Assembly: GCA_905147135.1 (NCBI GenBank) | Contig: LR990054.1 | Coordinates: 15,413,001-15,477,000 of the forward strand | DNA from: Blastobasis lacticolella | Lineage: Eukaryota > Arthropoda > Insecta > Lepidoptera > Blastobasidae | DNA length: 64,000 nucleotides | Reading direction: 5' to 3' | Shown here: piece after piece, positions 11,579 to 23,390 of the stretch | Layout: each line of letters starts with the position of its first letter | Numbering within the stretch: the first letter of the stretch is position 1 | Notes under the pieces: generated by a model | Database searches by the model: none | Told to the model about the DNA's origin: nothing | What the model saw: the letters and a program-made list of their open reading frames with translations, nothing else | Program-made: the position numbers and the translations under genes

Positions 11579-11851
11579 CTGGCTTGTTTTAGTGACTCGT
11601 GTTATTTTGATTGGGTGTTTGAGAATTTAAGTCTGTAAATGTAAAGAGAGTAAAATAGTAACCTATATAGGGCTATATTGTATAAGTATTTTCCGTGTTT
11701 CTTGCCACACACCCTACGGATTGCGAGTAGCCCGATATTTCGACGCAGTTACCCATGAACCTAAATAGGCACTTGGCAGTAAGCCCGAAAATACTTTTAA
11801 AATATCGGATAATTTAACCTTATTCGGCTATCAACCTCGCTTCGACAATGG

Positions 11852-12107
11852 TAGAGCTCGTCTAATCTAAAATGACGCGCCCCACTATCGCATTAACACA
11901 CCCAAGCAAGTTTAAAATATGGACGCAATACGTATACAAATGCCGTTGTAATTGGTCATTCAGTTGCCGGTGAGATTCAAACGTAGGAGCACGCGTCGTT
12001 CATTGGCTCCCACACAGATGGAAGAGTCGTTATCAATATTTGCACTCACACATCTAAATCAACTTACTAAGTAGTGGGGCGCGTCATTTAAGACTAGACG
12101 AGCTCTA
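11852..12107. mobile_element. MITE with 36-bp TIRs and TA ends, copy 1
   Basis: The ends TAGAGCTCGTCTAATCTAAA and TAGAGCTCGTCTAGTCTTAA (right end reverse-complemented) continue as TGACGCGCCCCACTA. The element is 256 bp. A near full-length copy in the other orientation is at 35632-35876. The TA at each edge fits a Tc1/mariner-type target site. Confidence 0.8.
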
Positions 12108-12482
12108 CTAGAAGGCACATCTATCGAATTGCGAACTCGATGCGGTGCTGAAGTTTGACTATTCTTAACGTAAGAAACGGTCACTCATCCAGTTCCCGGA
12201 TTCTGCGAGCGTTGCTTAACCTTAGTTATATGTCTTTGTTATTTGGTTGGTGACGAGGTTGACCAGGTCTTCCGTTGGGGACCTAAACACTACTTGAATA
12301 GTCTCCGGAAGCTGATTGGCACCCAGTAACGGTTTTTTTTTAATTGTATTCGGTGAGAGGAAGAGTGGCAGAGGCCAAGCCTTGGGTGTCCCTGGCTGGA
12401 CAATCATTTTATGCTTTTATTATTCCCGCCAGCTACAATGATAATCAATTATATTTTAAATATATATAGTTAAATAAGCATT

Positions 12483-12560
12483 TTAAGGGTATGTTCCGGG
12501 TTTCCTACCTTTGTTGACGAGCAGCCCGATATTTCGACACAGTTGCATGCATCATTTTAA
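12483..12560 (+). mobile_element. One end of the TTAA MITE family
   Basis: TTTTAAGGGTATGTTCCGGG, followed by TTTGTTGACGAGCAGCCCGA and ATATTTCGACACAGTTGCAT. The partner end is missing. A more diverged end is at 11690-11755. Confidence 0.55.
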
Positions 12561-12587
12561 ACTATAATAAAGTAGTTAAATACGTAA

Positions 12588-12690
12588 CAGAAATTAAAAT
12601 TCATCATTTCAATTTCTGCCTGGCCGGGAATCGAACCCGGGATTTCTGCGTAGCAGCTGAACCACTCGTCATATTATTATGACGTTAATG
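12588..12690 (-). mobile_element. SINE-A head, truncated
   Basis: On the minus strand it shows a B-box GGTTCGATTCC, GGCCAGGCAGAAATTGAAAT and TTTTAATTTCTGTTACG. It lacks the 3' body found in full copies such as 27042-27290. Confidence 0.65.
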
Positions 12691-13332
12691 TATGAACTGT
12701 ACTAGCAATATTAATATTCTATTGGCCGTCCTAACCTAGTACTACCACGAATATACAACAAAACCTAACCTCTAAAAATACAATTTCACACGACTTATTC
12801 AGCTAAGATTCAGAATTACCCGAACCACTCACATCTCAAGATGGTAATTTCGGGGAGGACGCCTGAGCCTCGCTAACCGTGTCCCAATGATATATGTGGA
12901 TCTCACCTGACACATAAAGAGATTTATGTCCCCCCCTCTCTGCCTGCCTCCCCTCTGGGCAGCCCCTCATTGGCATTCAGAGGCCGTCACTACGTTAATG
13001 ATGGAACAAACCCGAGCTTATAAAGATACACATTTTTGCAACCACCCACGTTAGGGATCCCTGATTCAGGTGTGGGTGTCGTGGATAGGTACGTACACTC
13101 AGAGCCGGAACAGATTATTAATTCATCGTCTGTCGCTATATTTGTTTTGGTCGGTGGAAAAGTGAATGAAATTAATTTTGTAACCCCTATAGCAGCGCAA
13201 AAAGGTGTTTTATGTTTGAAGTCTGTAGCATCGTACTAGCTCCCGGTGAAATGGACTGATTTCGATGAATTTTTTACAGTTTCTACAAAAGAGAAGGTTT
13301 TTAGTCGTGATACTTTTTTTTTTTTTTTTCAA

Positions 13333-13382
13333 AATGGGTTGGTGCCATACTTAGATTACCTACTCGGCGGACACCACATGGT
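13333..13382 (-). mobile_element. GAT-tailed repeat, short 5' fragment
   Basis: GGTTGGTGCCATACTTAGAT and ACTCGGCGGACACCACATGG match the 5' end of the family on the minus strand. The rest is missing. Confidence 0.45.
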
Positions 13383-13399
13383 TAAATGAATGGCTCCAG

Positions 13400-14509
13400 T
13401 AGACTGCTGCTACCTGCGAGCCTGCTTTCGAGACCGATAGACGCCGGCAACTGGATGGGTAAAAGTGTCGTAGGTAACTTAGCAATTGAACACCAGTACC
13501 TACCGCTGCTATATGTGTCGCACCCATTCTTCTGATTTTTAGTTGTCTGTTTCTATTTGTTCTTTCTTCCAAATTATATTTCTTCGCATATTTATCCATA
13601 CGTACCGATATCTCTATTTAGTATGTTATAGGAATTTTTATATATTTATTTATTTGTTCATTGGTCCGCATTCAGAGGACTTGGGGCAAATATTATACCT
13701 ATTTAGGTAATTTAGAGAAGGTTTTCATTGTTTATACGTAATTTCATGTTTAAGTTGTAAATATCTCTTTTAGTGTACATAAAACGGTATAGTTCATTTT
13801 ACATCACTCTTTTAATTTATTGACGTTAATTTGTATCCGCAGCTGGCAGGGGTCGCCATGCAATGCATATAATACGAAAACTGACTAAGTTTTGAATCTT
13901 TATTGAATGGTTCAACTTACCTTCCAAGCTTACGAGTTTTGCACTAACACGGCGTGACACTTGCGTGTACAGATGGACGGACGAACGGACAGGGGAGGTT
14001 GGCTCTCCTTAGGCCTGCTTTTTAATAAACAGTAATGGCGAAGCCAGGTTGACCAAGATCACCGCTGGGGATGTCTGAACAATCCTGGGAGCCGTTGGCA
14101 AGTATCAAGTGCGTTCAAACGACATATCGGTCACACTCCCACTTGACATGTCATCGTGCTGTCAGCATTTCGCCTAAAATTATCCACGTAAACTGCTAAA
14201 AGTTAACAGACTATATTTAACTAAAATTACATAACAATTATTTTATGGATACTCTTCAAGGTGAACGAAAGTTCATGTTTAATTCAATCAGTATTATTGA
14301 AGTACTTCCAGCATGAATATCTAATGGGGTCTATTTTCGCTCTGCCTTTTTGCCTGATTTGACTAACAAGCAATGGAAGTTTTCTTCGGCCATAAAATGA
14401 CTGTACCTGATATAAATATCTCTTTGGCTTCGGCTGAATACAATACCTCAGGGCCATTGCGCGCGAGTTCTCAACCGGAATATTAACGCGACGACGACCA
14501 CCCAACTGT
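13400..14509. other. Intergenic stretch without recognised gene
   Basis: Only short ORFs occur. There is no repeat I can name, though 13620-14060 contains phrases common in lepidopteran non-coding DNA, such as a GACGGACGAACGGAC run. Confidence 0.3.
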
Positions 14510-14690
14510 ATTTACAACATGGAGTTCTTCAAGAAAGGGGTTAAATGTTTTTACGGGGCCGGCAACGCGTGGGTGATGCCCCTGGTATTGCAAACGTCCA
14601 TAGGCTGCGGTGACTGCTTACCATCAGGCAGGCCGCAAGCTGTTTGCCACCTTAGTGGTATAAAAAAAAATGTTTTACGGGTTCCACCAC
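14510..14690 (+). mobile_element. LINE 3'-tail repeat, subfamily with CTTCAAGAAAGGGGT
   Basis: TGGAGTTCTTCAAGAAAGGG, GGCAACGCGTGGGTGATGCC, GCGGTGACTGCTTACCATCA and an A-rich end. A related minus copy is at 41575-41700. It is the 3' part of a LINE: the final ORF2 codons and a tail with the widely shared TTACCATCAGG core. Confidence 0.55.
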
Positions 14691-14879
14691 CATCTCAGGG
14701 GTCCAAGTTAATCTCACCTGCTCTCGGTCTCCCTGCTAAAAGACGGACGAGCCTCTGGCGAATCACCTTTTCCCGGGTTGTGCGTGCAGGTTCGATGATA
14801 GTCGCGACACGAAAAAAGTCAAAACAGCACATAATGTATACGTTGTGACCTACAGTTTCAGTAAATCTAATAGTTTATA

Positions 14880-15250
14880 GATCGACCGCACTACTGAAAC
14901 ATCGCCCACGGTAGGCGGGAGGGGGACTTTTTGGAGGCTTTCGGGGCTGAACGCGGGGGCACGGGGCAGGGAGCTCAAGTGTTTTTCCTGGAAACTTCAT
15001 AAACTGACGTTTCGAGCTCATTTCGTCCGAGCTCAGGGGGCGACGCGGATAGGCCGGCTGGTGCGTGCTCGCGCCGGTAGGCTGGCTGGGGCCCGCACAT
15101 AATTCGCTAAGGCAGTTATGTGCGTGGCGTGTATCGGTGCCCGGTGTCTCGCCGGGGTGGGCCCTCGTGCGCGCTGATCGGTCTGCATGCGTCGCCCCCT
15201 ACCTGGATGAGCTCGCTTAACTTGTCCTTTGTTTTCCGTTAGTTTTTTGA
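14880..15250. other. GC-rich non-repetitive stretch
   Basis: CpG- and GC-rich sequence with GAGCTC blocks and a TTTCGTCCGAGCTC segment, flanked by AT-rich DNA. There is no ORF with coding features and no second copy in the window. A candidate conserved non-coding element. Confidence 0.35.
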
Positions 15251-16076
15251 CTATTGAAAAAATATTAATTAACGTAATCCTGATTCAATAAATACGTTTT
15301 CATTTTTAATTCGCAACAAAAATTCTCCCTGTGTGCCGCGCCCCGCGTTCTTCCCCGTAACTTCACCCTCCCACTCCCCGCGGGCGATGTATTTCGTGTG
15401 GTCGATCTATAGTAGGTACAGTGCGGATCCAGACTGGCAGATTTACCGCTAGCCGCAGAGCCGGGATTTATCGCTAGGATGAGGAGGACTGTATTTCGCA
15501 CTCAGACGAAGTGCATTGAGGACGCCGACGACGTTTTTGCGTGACACGCCATGCCAGATTCGCCTTTACGTGTGCTTCAATACAGTTGAATACTATATGT
15601 ACTTGAAAAAGCGACTTACGACCTATGCTAATGTGTATTTTACTTATTTTCTTGAATTACAGGATATCTTAACAATTTATCTTAAAAATTCCTCGATACG
15701 AATTTTTGCTTACTATATTATTATATTCTATAAAAGAGATAAATTAAAACTAACTACAATAGAAATAAAAATTAGACTCAGGTCCCCCGAATTTGGTAAG
15801 GTGCCCAGGAGGCTGGCCGTGTTGCCCCGCTGAATAGCGAGGCTTATGCGCTGACCCAAGAAGAGGCCAGCTTTCTGGTCATTCGTAATTTCGGCTAGTC
15901 ATTTGGATAATTAATGTGATTTATTTGACCTATCTATCGTAAGCGGTTTAGGAGAATTACATAATAATCTCTTAAAAACAATTTATCAGAGAAAATTTAA
16001 TTAATCATGCTTTTATTTATACGAATACTAGATAAAGATTCAAAGAATCACATAGGTACTGTAACTTCACGTGTCT

Positions 16077-16256
16077 AAGATCTGATTTTTCAATCCTCAG
16101 TTAATATTTATCTGCCCGATAAAGTAACACACTGCCAAATTAAAACAATCTGCAATCCTTCACTTTTATATGAAGTAATGATACCACTTTATTTGAGTCG
16201 CTTAATAACTTATCAGACTGATAAGTTTTATCTGAGGATTGAAAAATCGGCCCTAA
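16077..16256. mobile_element. MITE with GATTTTTCAATCCTCAG ends
   Basis: TCTGATTTTTCAATCCTCAG on the left; on the right, the reverse complement gives CCGATTTTTCAATCCTCAG. Inside are TTATC/GATAA inverted blocks. About 180 bp, no ORF. Confidence 0.6.
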
Positions 16257-16319
16257 ATCGTACAGCTACCTCAGAATCGGTGTTAAAAACCAGTACCACG
16301 GGTAGCACAAAGCTACGGA

Positions 16320-16410
16320 CACTTCTGTATCCGTAGCTATTGTCAGTCGAAAACTAGTATCACACTTTTCTCTTTCCGTAGCGATTGTCAGTCGAACAAG
16401 TTGTGTGTCG
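16320..16410. repeat. Two imperfect copies of a ~25-bp unit
   Basis: TCCGTAGCTATTGTCAGTCGA and TCCGTAGCGATTGTCAGTCG, about 60 bp apart. Short local duplication. Confidence 0.5.
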
Positions 16411-17524
16411 TTATCTCGGTAAAAGCATTGGCTCTTTGCGTACTCGAGCACACGCTACATGTGTGGAGGTAAACCCTCTCCGGGGAAATCTTATTTCGCT
16501 TAAACGGCCACCTCCGCCCCCGCAACCCTTTGTGTCAGGACGACGCGACAGCTCGTAGATGTGGAAAGCCAAATACTGAAAAGTAACTAGACTGAAAAAT
16601 ATAAATTAAACCAATAACGATAGAACACGATGCAGTATTTTTTTTATTAATTTTCCAATTGTCCCCCAAAAGTGACCCCCATTTTTTAAAATCTATTTAC
16701 GTTTCATGTGCGTTTGGGTCACAGAAATTTATATTTTTATCATAATTCCAACTTAATCGGTACAGTAGTTTCGGAGAAAATTGGCTGTGACAGATGGATG
16801 GACGGACGCACGAGTTAACCGCGTTCCGATGTTTTTCGGACGTATTTAACCCTATAAAGCTTAATTATTAGATTTCAAGAAGAACTCTAGTGGTTTTCGT
16901 AATGTATAATATTGTCTTATAGGTACACTCCTTTGCAAAGAAAGGGCAACTGTCAGGCCCATGTGGAATGTTTCTGTAATTGGATAAGAAGGACAGAATT
17001 TTGTACCCGTAAATTGTATAAATGGAACGCGACTTGTTTCAGAAGTTTAGACGGTCTGGGGCTGCCATGGTATCTAGGGAATTCTTGTGTTTATACCTAT
17101 GTTAGAACGAATTAAAGTTATTTGGTACTGTCCACTGTTTCGAAAGGAATCTTGTGATTTTAATCCTATTCAGTTTGTAGGGCACGGTTGGAATTGCGTA
17201 CGTAGCGTTATTTAGGAGTTTCAGTGTTTCAGTATTTTACTGGGTTAGTGAATAGTTTATTTTACTAGGTTACTGAATAGTTTGGTTCAATTTTCGGTTG
17301 AATTGTTTTCTTCTATTTTACATTATATTTCTTGTCTTTTATAATTCTAAACTAGTTGCATTAAAAAATCTCCCTAACACCTTAATTAATTTTATCAAAG
17401 TTACCACTTCCAAATCTCGATATTACAAATTCTGGGTATAGTAAAAGGGTATTACTTTAGTTGCTTACCAATTATCCTGACTTGAATGCTAACCGATGCT
17501 CTTACGGTGAGGAAAGACATCGGG

Positions 17525-17690
17525 ATGAAACCTGCACATTCAGGCGAATGAATGTGTAACATGATCTGCTGGTCAGTTATCCCTGGTAGAGTGGCAGAGT
17601 GACGGAGCTAAGATGGAGTCACTCCACTGTAATTATCTGATCTGCCAAATCCTGGATCTGGGTAAGGGCTATGTGGTGTACAATCAACTA
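17525..17690 (+). repeat. Repeat family C copy
   Basis: It runs from AACCTGCACATTCAGGCGAA through TGTAATTATCTGATCTGCC to CTGGATCTGGGTAAGG. See 44874-45035 for the fullest copy. Confidence 0.55.
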
Positions 17691-19140
17691 ATTAGTGGAC
17701 CCCTGACCTTAAGACAATCCATTGACCATATGGAGTAAGAGGCCAGTTAATTCGTTGTACATTCTTTCGCAATGATTTCTAAAAATCCTTTTACTGATAC
17801 CTGATACGCAACATATACGCAACATATTTAGTTCCGAATCTTTCAATTTGTTCCAAAATTCTTAGGGCAAAGCCGGGTCCATCCAATACCGGTGTACAGA
17901 AAGCCAGTAAAGTACCCAACGCAGCCTTCATCCATGTGACCGTGTACTCATTTGCCTAAATTCGATTTAGTCGGGTATTCAATACCGAAATACCTTTGCG
18001 ATTGTGTTTTATTTCCACACATGAAATGGAGGCACACGCGACGGGCCCACTATTACGACTACAGGGTGTAGCTGATATTGGTGGTTGTAAAACACCAAGG
18101 TTGCTGTTCTACAGTATTGTCACACGAAACATAAATGTTTGAATCGTTGGTGTACAGTGCAAAAGCATTACCACTGCAAGAAGAATTTCCATTGAAGCTA
18201 CAGCAGTATATTGGGTTTTAGGTGTATCTTTAGCCAAAATAAGTTTGCTAAAAGAAGGGACATTAGCTGTCCCTTAGGCTCAAATACCTCGTCTTTGAGC
18301 CCCAGGGTATTTCTTATTTGATAAATACAATGTTATTTCATGAATGCTATAAAAAACTTTTAAAAGAACTACACAGGAATATGATTCGTAAGGTTGTCAT
18401 GCCCTTATACTCTAGAACTGTACCACAATGGATGTTATTTACCACTAGTACTATGTTACAATAATAATCAAGTAACTTATTTAAATAATCAATCAGTACA
18501 TATATATTTGTTATAGAGTCCAAAATCTTAGTTCCTACAGTACTTGCCTACTTTTGACATAAGTTCAAAAGGGCTGATGAAAGTCCTAATAATGACAACG
18601 CAAACTTGTTTCTGCATTTTCAATAATGTTGGCTATTTATCACTCGTGTCATGTAAAAAGACTTTTCCTGATCGTATTGAATGTACCGATTTTAAGTAGT
18701 AATGTGAAACCCTCGCTTATTGGGCCTTGCGGGACCTCTTTCCTGGTACCCGTGAGGGTTCCAGCATTAAACGAGTGCATACTTTGAATACAGTAAAGGA
18801 AGAAAATCGTTCAAATCGGCACTGATCAATCGACGTTTGTTCGTTGGCATCTCAAGCGTGATGAGATGAAACAATATTCTCATGAAAATCCTCAGACATT
18901 TCTCGACTAAATACAACGTGAGAGTTCAAAGACCGTACTTAAATAGCACTACATAATTGTTCTCAAGAAAAGAAATATGGATTATAAAGGAATAAAGGCT
19001 TTACTGGTATGCCTTAACTTAGCTTTTTGAATGGCAAGCGATGAACAGAAACCGTTGTTTGTTGGTTGTTCACCAATACGATGTCCGATCATTCAAGGAT
19101 CACCGAAGATGGTAGACGTCCTTCATGTTATTATGTATAT
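17691..19140. other. Non-coding stretch, no assignment
   Basis: I see no ORF above about 60 codons with family features. The sequence around 18700-18900 is moderately GC-balanced and has no copy elsewhere in the window. Confidence 0.3.
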
Positions 19141-19149
19141 TGCAAAATT

Positions 19150-19199
19150 ATCGTGTCGTGGCGTCCTGTGTAATAAAAGCTTTCTTTCTTTCTTTCTTC
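19150..19199 (+). mobile_element. LINE 3' end with (CTTT)n tail
   Basis: GTCCTGTGTAATAAAAGC followed by (TTTC)n. A poly(A) signal right before a simple-repeat tail is typical of a non-LTR 3' terminus. The upstream body is not recognised. Confidence 0.4.
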
Positions 19200-19324
19200 C
19201 AAGTTTATAAGGTCTTCTAGAGCTAATATCTGGATGCGGAATCTGATATCCATATGAGGCTTTTGTAGAAGGCCTTAGTAGAGCAGTGGACTGCATTTCG
19301 CTGGCGATACTGCCTCAATTATAA

Positions 19325-19425
19325 TTACGATAATCCAATCTAGTCAGATTCCCCAGTTAACAGGGTCACGGAGGTCAAATGGCAGTCGCTCCACTGTAAA
19401 TACTGGATCATAGTCAAGAAATACT
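19325..19425 (+). repeat. Repeat family C partial copy
   Basis: CAATCTAGTCAGATTCCCC, AACAGGGTCACGGAGGTCAA and GGCAGTCGCTCCACTGTAAA match the middle of the family. Confidence 0.55.
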
Positions 19426-19654
19426 TCGTTGTCGAAACGAAAATTTGGCATTAAATTATCGTTCGTTATTCGATCATTAACGTTAATCGCTTCGTCGATC
19501 GTTCGATCATTTGTGCGACAGACTTATCAAACTTTATCCAACCAACGCTAAAGCCTGGAATACACATGCTAAGTTTCAGTATGCTTGTTATGGCTTCGCG
19601 AGATGGTTTCATTGAATTCAAAGTCATTCCACTTTGGCGTCATTTTAACGACCA

Positions 19655-19945
19655 GAGTGGTTTAGCTAGCTATCATCGCTAACGTGGCGGTCTGCCACGA
19701 AGAGGTTCCGGATTCGATTTCCGGCCGAGCAGTAATTGTAATGATGAATTTTTAATGTTGTTACTGGTCTGGGTATGTATTAAAAAAAGAAAAAAAGTAG
19801 TTTCTTTAGTTTTCTAACACCCATTACACAAGATTTGCTTTCTGAATGTCCATGTGTCTGTAAAAATTGTGAATTTCTCCAAGCATATTTATTTATTCAA
19901 TGAATTGAATAACTTTGGATGAAAGTTTTGATAATTAAATGACTT
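19655..19945 (+). mobile_element. SINE-A, diverged full-length copy
   Basis: A tRNA-like head with CAGAGTGGTTTAGC and a B-box-like GGATTCGATTTCC, then TTGTTACTGGTCTGGGT, then the 3' body ACACCCATTACACAAGATTTGC and a TATTTATT tail. Several indels mark it as old. Confidence 0.6.
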
Positions 19946-20584
19946 TGAATTAATCTTTTGAAAGAAACTGTTTCGGGGAGCCATAACAAGCATGCCGAAA
20001 ATTCGCATGTGTATCCTAGGCTTTATAGAAGTTACAGCTATTCACCAACGTAATAAAGTCTTTACAATGTTTTAATTATTATCTTTGCAGGTTCCAAAGT
20101 ATAATCCCAAAATCCAGTTCTACAGTAAAGTATGGATTAGTAGGGTCTTCAAGAAACGAGTATATGTAATAATATACCTACTTATTTAAAGAAAAGCAAT
20201 AGTATCATTCGAAAATAAGAAGATTTCAAGAACATATTAAAAAAGGTATTTATTACCGTTAATAGATGGCGCAATAAATAAATTGCTAATATGTCAAACA
20301 TTCACACAAGGACCAATAATATTGAATGACTGAGTGTTTGGTTTTAAAAAATTGATGATGAATTGATGATAATTTAGCGACATGGGCTAGTTATAGGTAT
20401 TCAATTTACGATGTGACTGTGTGATATTTCTTCCTGTCTGACTCTTAGAACAAACTTGATAAAGAGTTCAGTACAGCGCCATCTATTTACAAAGAGATAA
20501 AACTAGTTGCTATTAGAAACCTGGTTGTTATAAGTTGCCTGGAGATGTCATCTCAGTATTGTCTCATTATGCGTAACAATATTT

Positions 20585-20850
20585 TTTATGTCATACAGTA
20601 GGAAAACAGGCAAGCGGGCCACCTGATCGAAAGTAGTCACCACTGCCTATAGACATTAGCAACACCAAGAGTATCACTAATGCGTTGCCCACCTCTATAA
20701 CACTGAGGTCTGGCAGCAAAAAGGCAAATGCCCCTCCACTGCCAAAGCCACGGTTCCTCAAATCCCCACCCCATGGAGCACTGGAGACCTTACTCTCCGG
20801 CAGAAACACAATACTATTTAAAAGAGTATTGTTTAGCGGCGGTAAAATCC
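20585..20850 (-). mobile_element. LINE 3'-tail repeat, minus copy
   Basis: The reverse complement matches 4877-5232 and 46190-46545: CCATGGGGTGGGGATTTG, a GTTGCTAATGTCTATAGGCA block and TATGACAT. It is 5'-truncated. Confidence 0.65.
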
Positions 20851-21137
20851 AGTGCTATATTCTGCTCACCCCATATCAGGGTGTGTATTGAAACGGTATC
20901 CATTATATGAAGCAGGCAGTCGGTGACCCGACGGCCTTCAAGCATGAAAAGATCGCCTTATGCTTTAATAGACGTCTATTTACCGACTTGTAATCGATAG
21001 TTGGAAACAACCGTCTGTCTATATTGATATTATTATAAAGAGGTTGGTTATGTATGTTTGTTGGGGTTTTACTAAGGTAATCGTATGGTAATATTGTCGA
21101 GTTGTTACAAAATTCTATTCCGTACATTTATGTCTAT

Positions 21138-21262
21138 GGCTAGTTGGCATAGGCCTCCCCCTGAGATCTCCACAAAGGCCGGTCCTGTGCCTTCCGCGTC
21201 CAGTTGGTACCTGTTCGTTCGTCGTTTACCAACGATGTCCACCTTATGGGAGGCCTACCCAC
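21138..21262 (-). pseudogene. RTE LINE 3' fragment
   Basis: On the minus strand it encodes parts of the RTE C-terminus, with GRRSVG, a PPT-type stretch and an AQDRPLW-type stretch spread over frames. Nucleotides CACAAAGGCCGGTCCTGTGC match the copies at 3985-4362 and 45082-45195. Confidence 0.6.
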
Positions 21263-21279
21263 GCTGCGTCTTACAGTTC

Positions 21280-21372
21280 GCATACCCTACCCTACACTTA
21301 ACCTACCCTGCACCTACCCTACACCTATCCTGCTCCCACCCTACACCAATCCTACACCTACCCTACACGAGT
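21280..21372. repeat. CCTACAC-type minisatellite
   Basis: Degenerate 10-12-bp units, such as CCTACCCTACAC and CCTATCCTGCTC, over about 90 bp. Confidence 0.8.
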
Positions 21373-21379
21373 GTTTTAC

Positions 21380-22835
21380 ATTTTAAATTTAAATAAATTG
21401 TGTAATCCGGCCACCTGTTTAACTGTTATTTTCTCAGGCAGGTATAAACTTATCGTAAATATTCATAACTTTTCTAACTGAACCTCACACCAGTTGATAA
21501 TAAATAACTGTTGTGTTACTACATTTATTACTACCAAGTTTGTACCCTTCGTCATGATCAACCTGTGATAATATGTTTAAGGAGGAGAGCCTAACAAAAT
21601 TCCAACTGTAGTGAAGTAAATTGAGACAGAAATAAGGAGTCACCTTGCCAACACGTTTGCGTCTACTTTTCTGACGTATCTATGCAATATACGTCCAGAT
21701 TATGCAGATGCTATGAAAATTCAGTCTGATAGATTTTTACCTAGGTTAAGTTGCATACACAAACTGCACAGCTAAATAAAACTTGAGAATAGCATGGACA
21801 TTCTCAAAAAGGGATGAAAGATTTCTCATGGAGTGACAAACGGATAAACCACAAACACCCTAAGAATAACTTCCAGGTTATGCAGATGCTATGAAAATCC
21901 AGACAGATGAATTTTATACTTATGTCAAACTGCTTAAAACTGCACAGTTAAACATATAGATTGATCTCTTTATTACAGAAAACACGAACAAAAACAAAAA
22001 CGAACAAGTTTTAAAAATCATGATCAAAGTCGGCAAGCAATTTCTTAGCAACCTTTACCTAAGCAGCACAGTTTAACAGTACACTTAAAACCTCTCCCGT
22101 AAGACGCAAACCAGCAAACACCAAATCCAGCTAAAAATAACATACCTAGACGAACTTGCCCCGGAACCCGTAGCCGGTGACCTAAAACAGAAATTAAGTC
22201 ACACAGGCCTGACGCGCAAACAAACGCGCATTATAATTGCAAATGGCGCCTTGTTTACGCAAAACATCAATTCGTGGCGCTGAGTTAATATGGATAGACT
22301 GGGAATTAACATTTCAGCGGAACGGAGTACTGAGGCTGCGTTTGCGACGTGTGGGCTATTTAGATGTGAGGGGACAACGGTATGGGTGACGGAGGGGGAC
22401 ACAAGTGGACTCTGTTTTAAATTGGACAGTTATGAGAAATTTAAAAAACGCTCTATTGCGCTCTTTTATAATTTGTAACGTGATGATATTAACGCGACGC
22501 ATGAAGGGGACATAATTGAATATGACAGTTGTGTGACGTTAGGTGCGAATGGTTGCGCTTCGGGGTTGCCACAGAACAATAATATTGTCGTGTTGAGACG
22601 TTTCTCAATTCTCAATTCTTTATTGTACACAAAAAATAATAAATACAATTTAACAGAATGTAACTTAAGTACAAAGGCGAGCTTAACTCAACAGTTCTTA
22701 TTTTACCGCGTATATAACTTATCCTTCAATACGTGCCCCTTTCATGCCACCTGATAATATTGCTACGTTAAAAAATATAAAAGCTCCCATTGCCATAGAG
22801 TTTATTAGAGTGAGAGAGCGCTTAGTGAGAAGCGA
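21380..22835. other. Intergenic stretch without recognised gene
   Basis: A diverged internal repetition appears near 21690-21740 and 21870-21930 (TTATGCAGATGCTATGAAAA in both). Otherwise there is nothing I can name. The small ORFs at 22290-22478 and 22533-22754 have no visible domain. Confidence 0.35.
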
Positions 22836-22839
22836 GTCT

Positions 22840-23390
22840 GTCGGTTTTCTCAGGTTGCATTTTGGAAAATATGCGAAGAAGTTGCACAACCTCATACCGC
22901 CGGCCCTTTTCCGCCATCGGGAAACGCGATCCGGGCGAACGTGTCATCCTTATGTCGTGGATCTTCCAGCAAAAAAAATTCAAAATTCAAAATTTCTTTA
23001 TTGATTAGGACATTAAATATCTCTTTCAATCGTCAAAAAGGAGGGGGGTAAGAATGTAGGAAGGAAACACACAGTGACACGCTGACACGCTGACCGCCCT
23101 ATGGCCGTAGACAAACGTATCCCTCGCCAACCACGACCGAACCGTGCTCGACAATGCCAGGCAGAGCCGGAACGCTATATTATATTATATAGGCTATACA
23201 GCTATCCGCAAACCGCTTTGATTCAACCTTTATTATGCGTAGGGCTACGGGATGGAACTTGTTGCATGCGAGTGTGTTCCCCGATTACTATAATCTATAA
23301 GGCTATAGTGAATAGGTTGTTCCTAGACTAAGCATGGTCCATCTTCGGCCGCATGGTGTTAGCCAAATGCCTGGCTAATGATAAATAATA
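22840..23390 (+). pseudogene. LINE ORF2 C-terminal fragment, interrupted
   Basis: The frame at 22865-22970 reads KKLHNLIPPALFRHRETRSG and then HPYVVDLPA. It resumes after 23200 with a VNRLFLD block near 23310-23330. A sister copy at 55755-56050 and 56640-56815 has the same blocks (QSGRTFHLYVVDLPA; VNRLFLDRHAPS). The gap is filled by a LINE 3' end in the other orientation (22972-23175). It is dead. Confidence 0.6.
22972..23175 (-). mobile_element. LINE 3' end inserted in a LINE fragment
   Basis: On the minus strand it starts near CGGCTCTGCCTGGCATTGTC and ends GATTGAAAGAGATATTTAAT, then AATAAAGAAATTTTGAATT. It matches 56425-56640. Confidence 0.65.
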
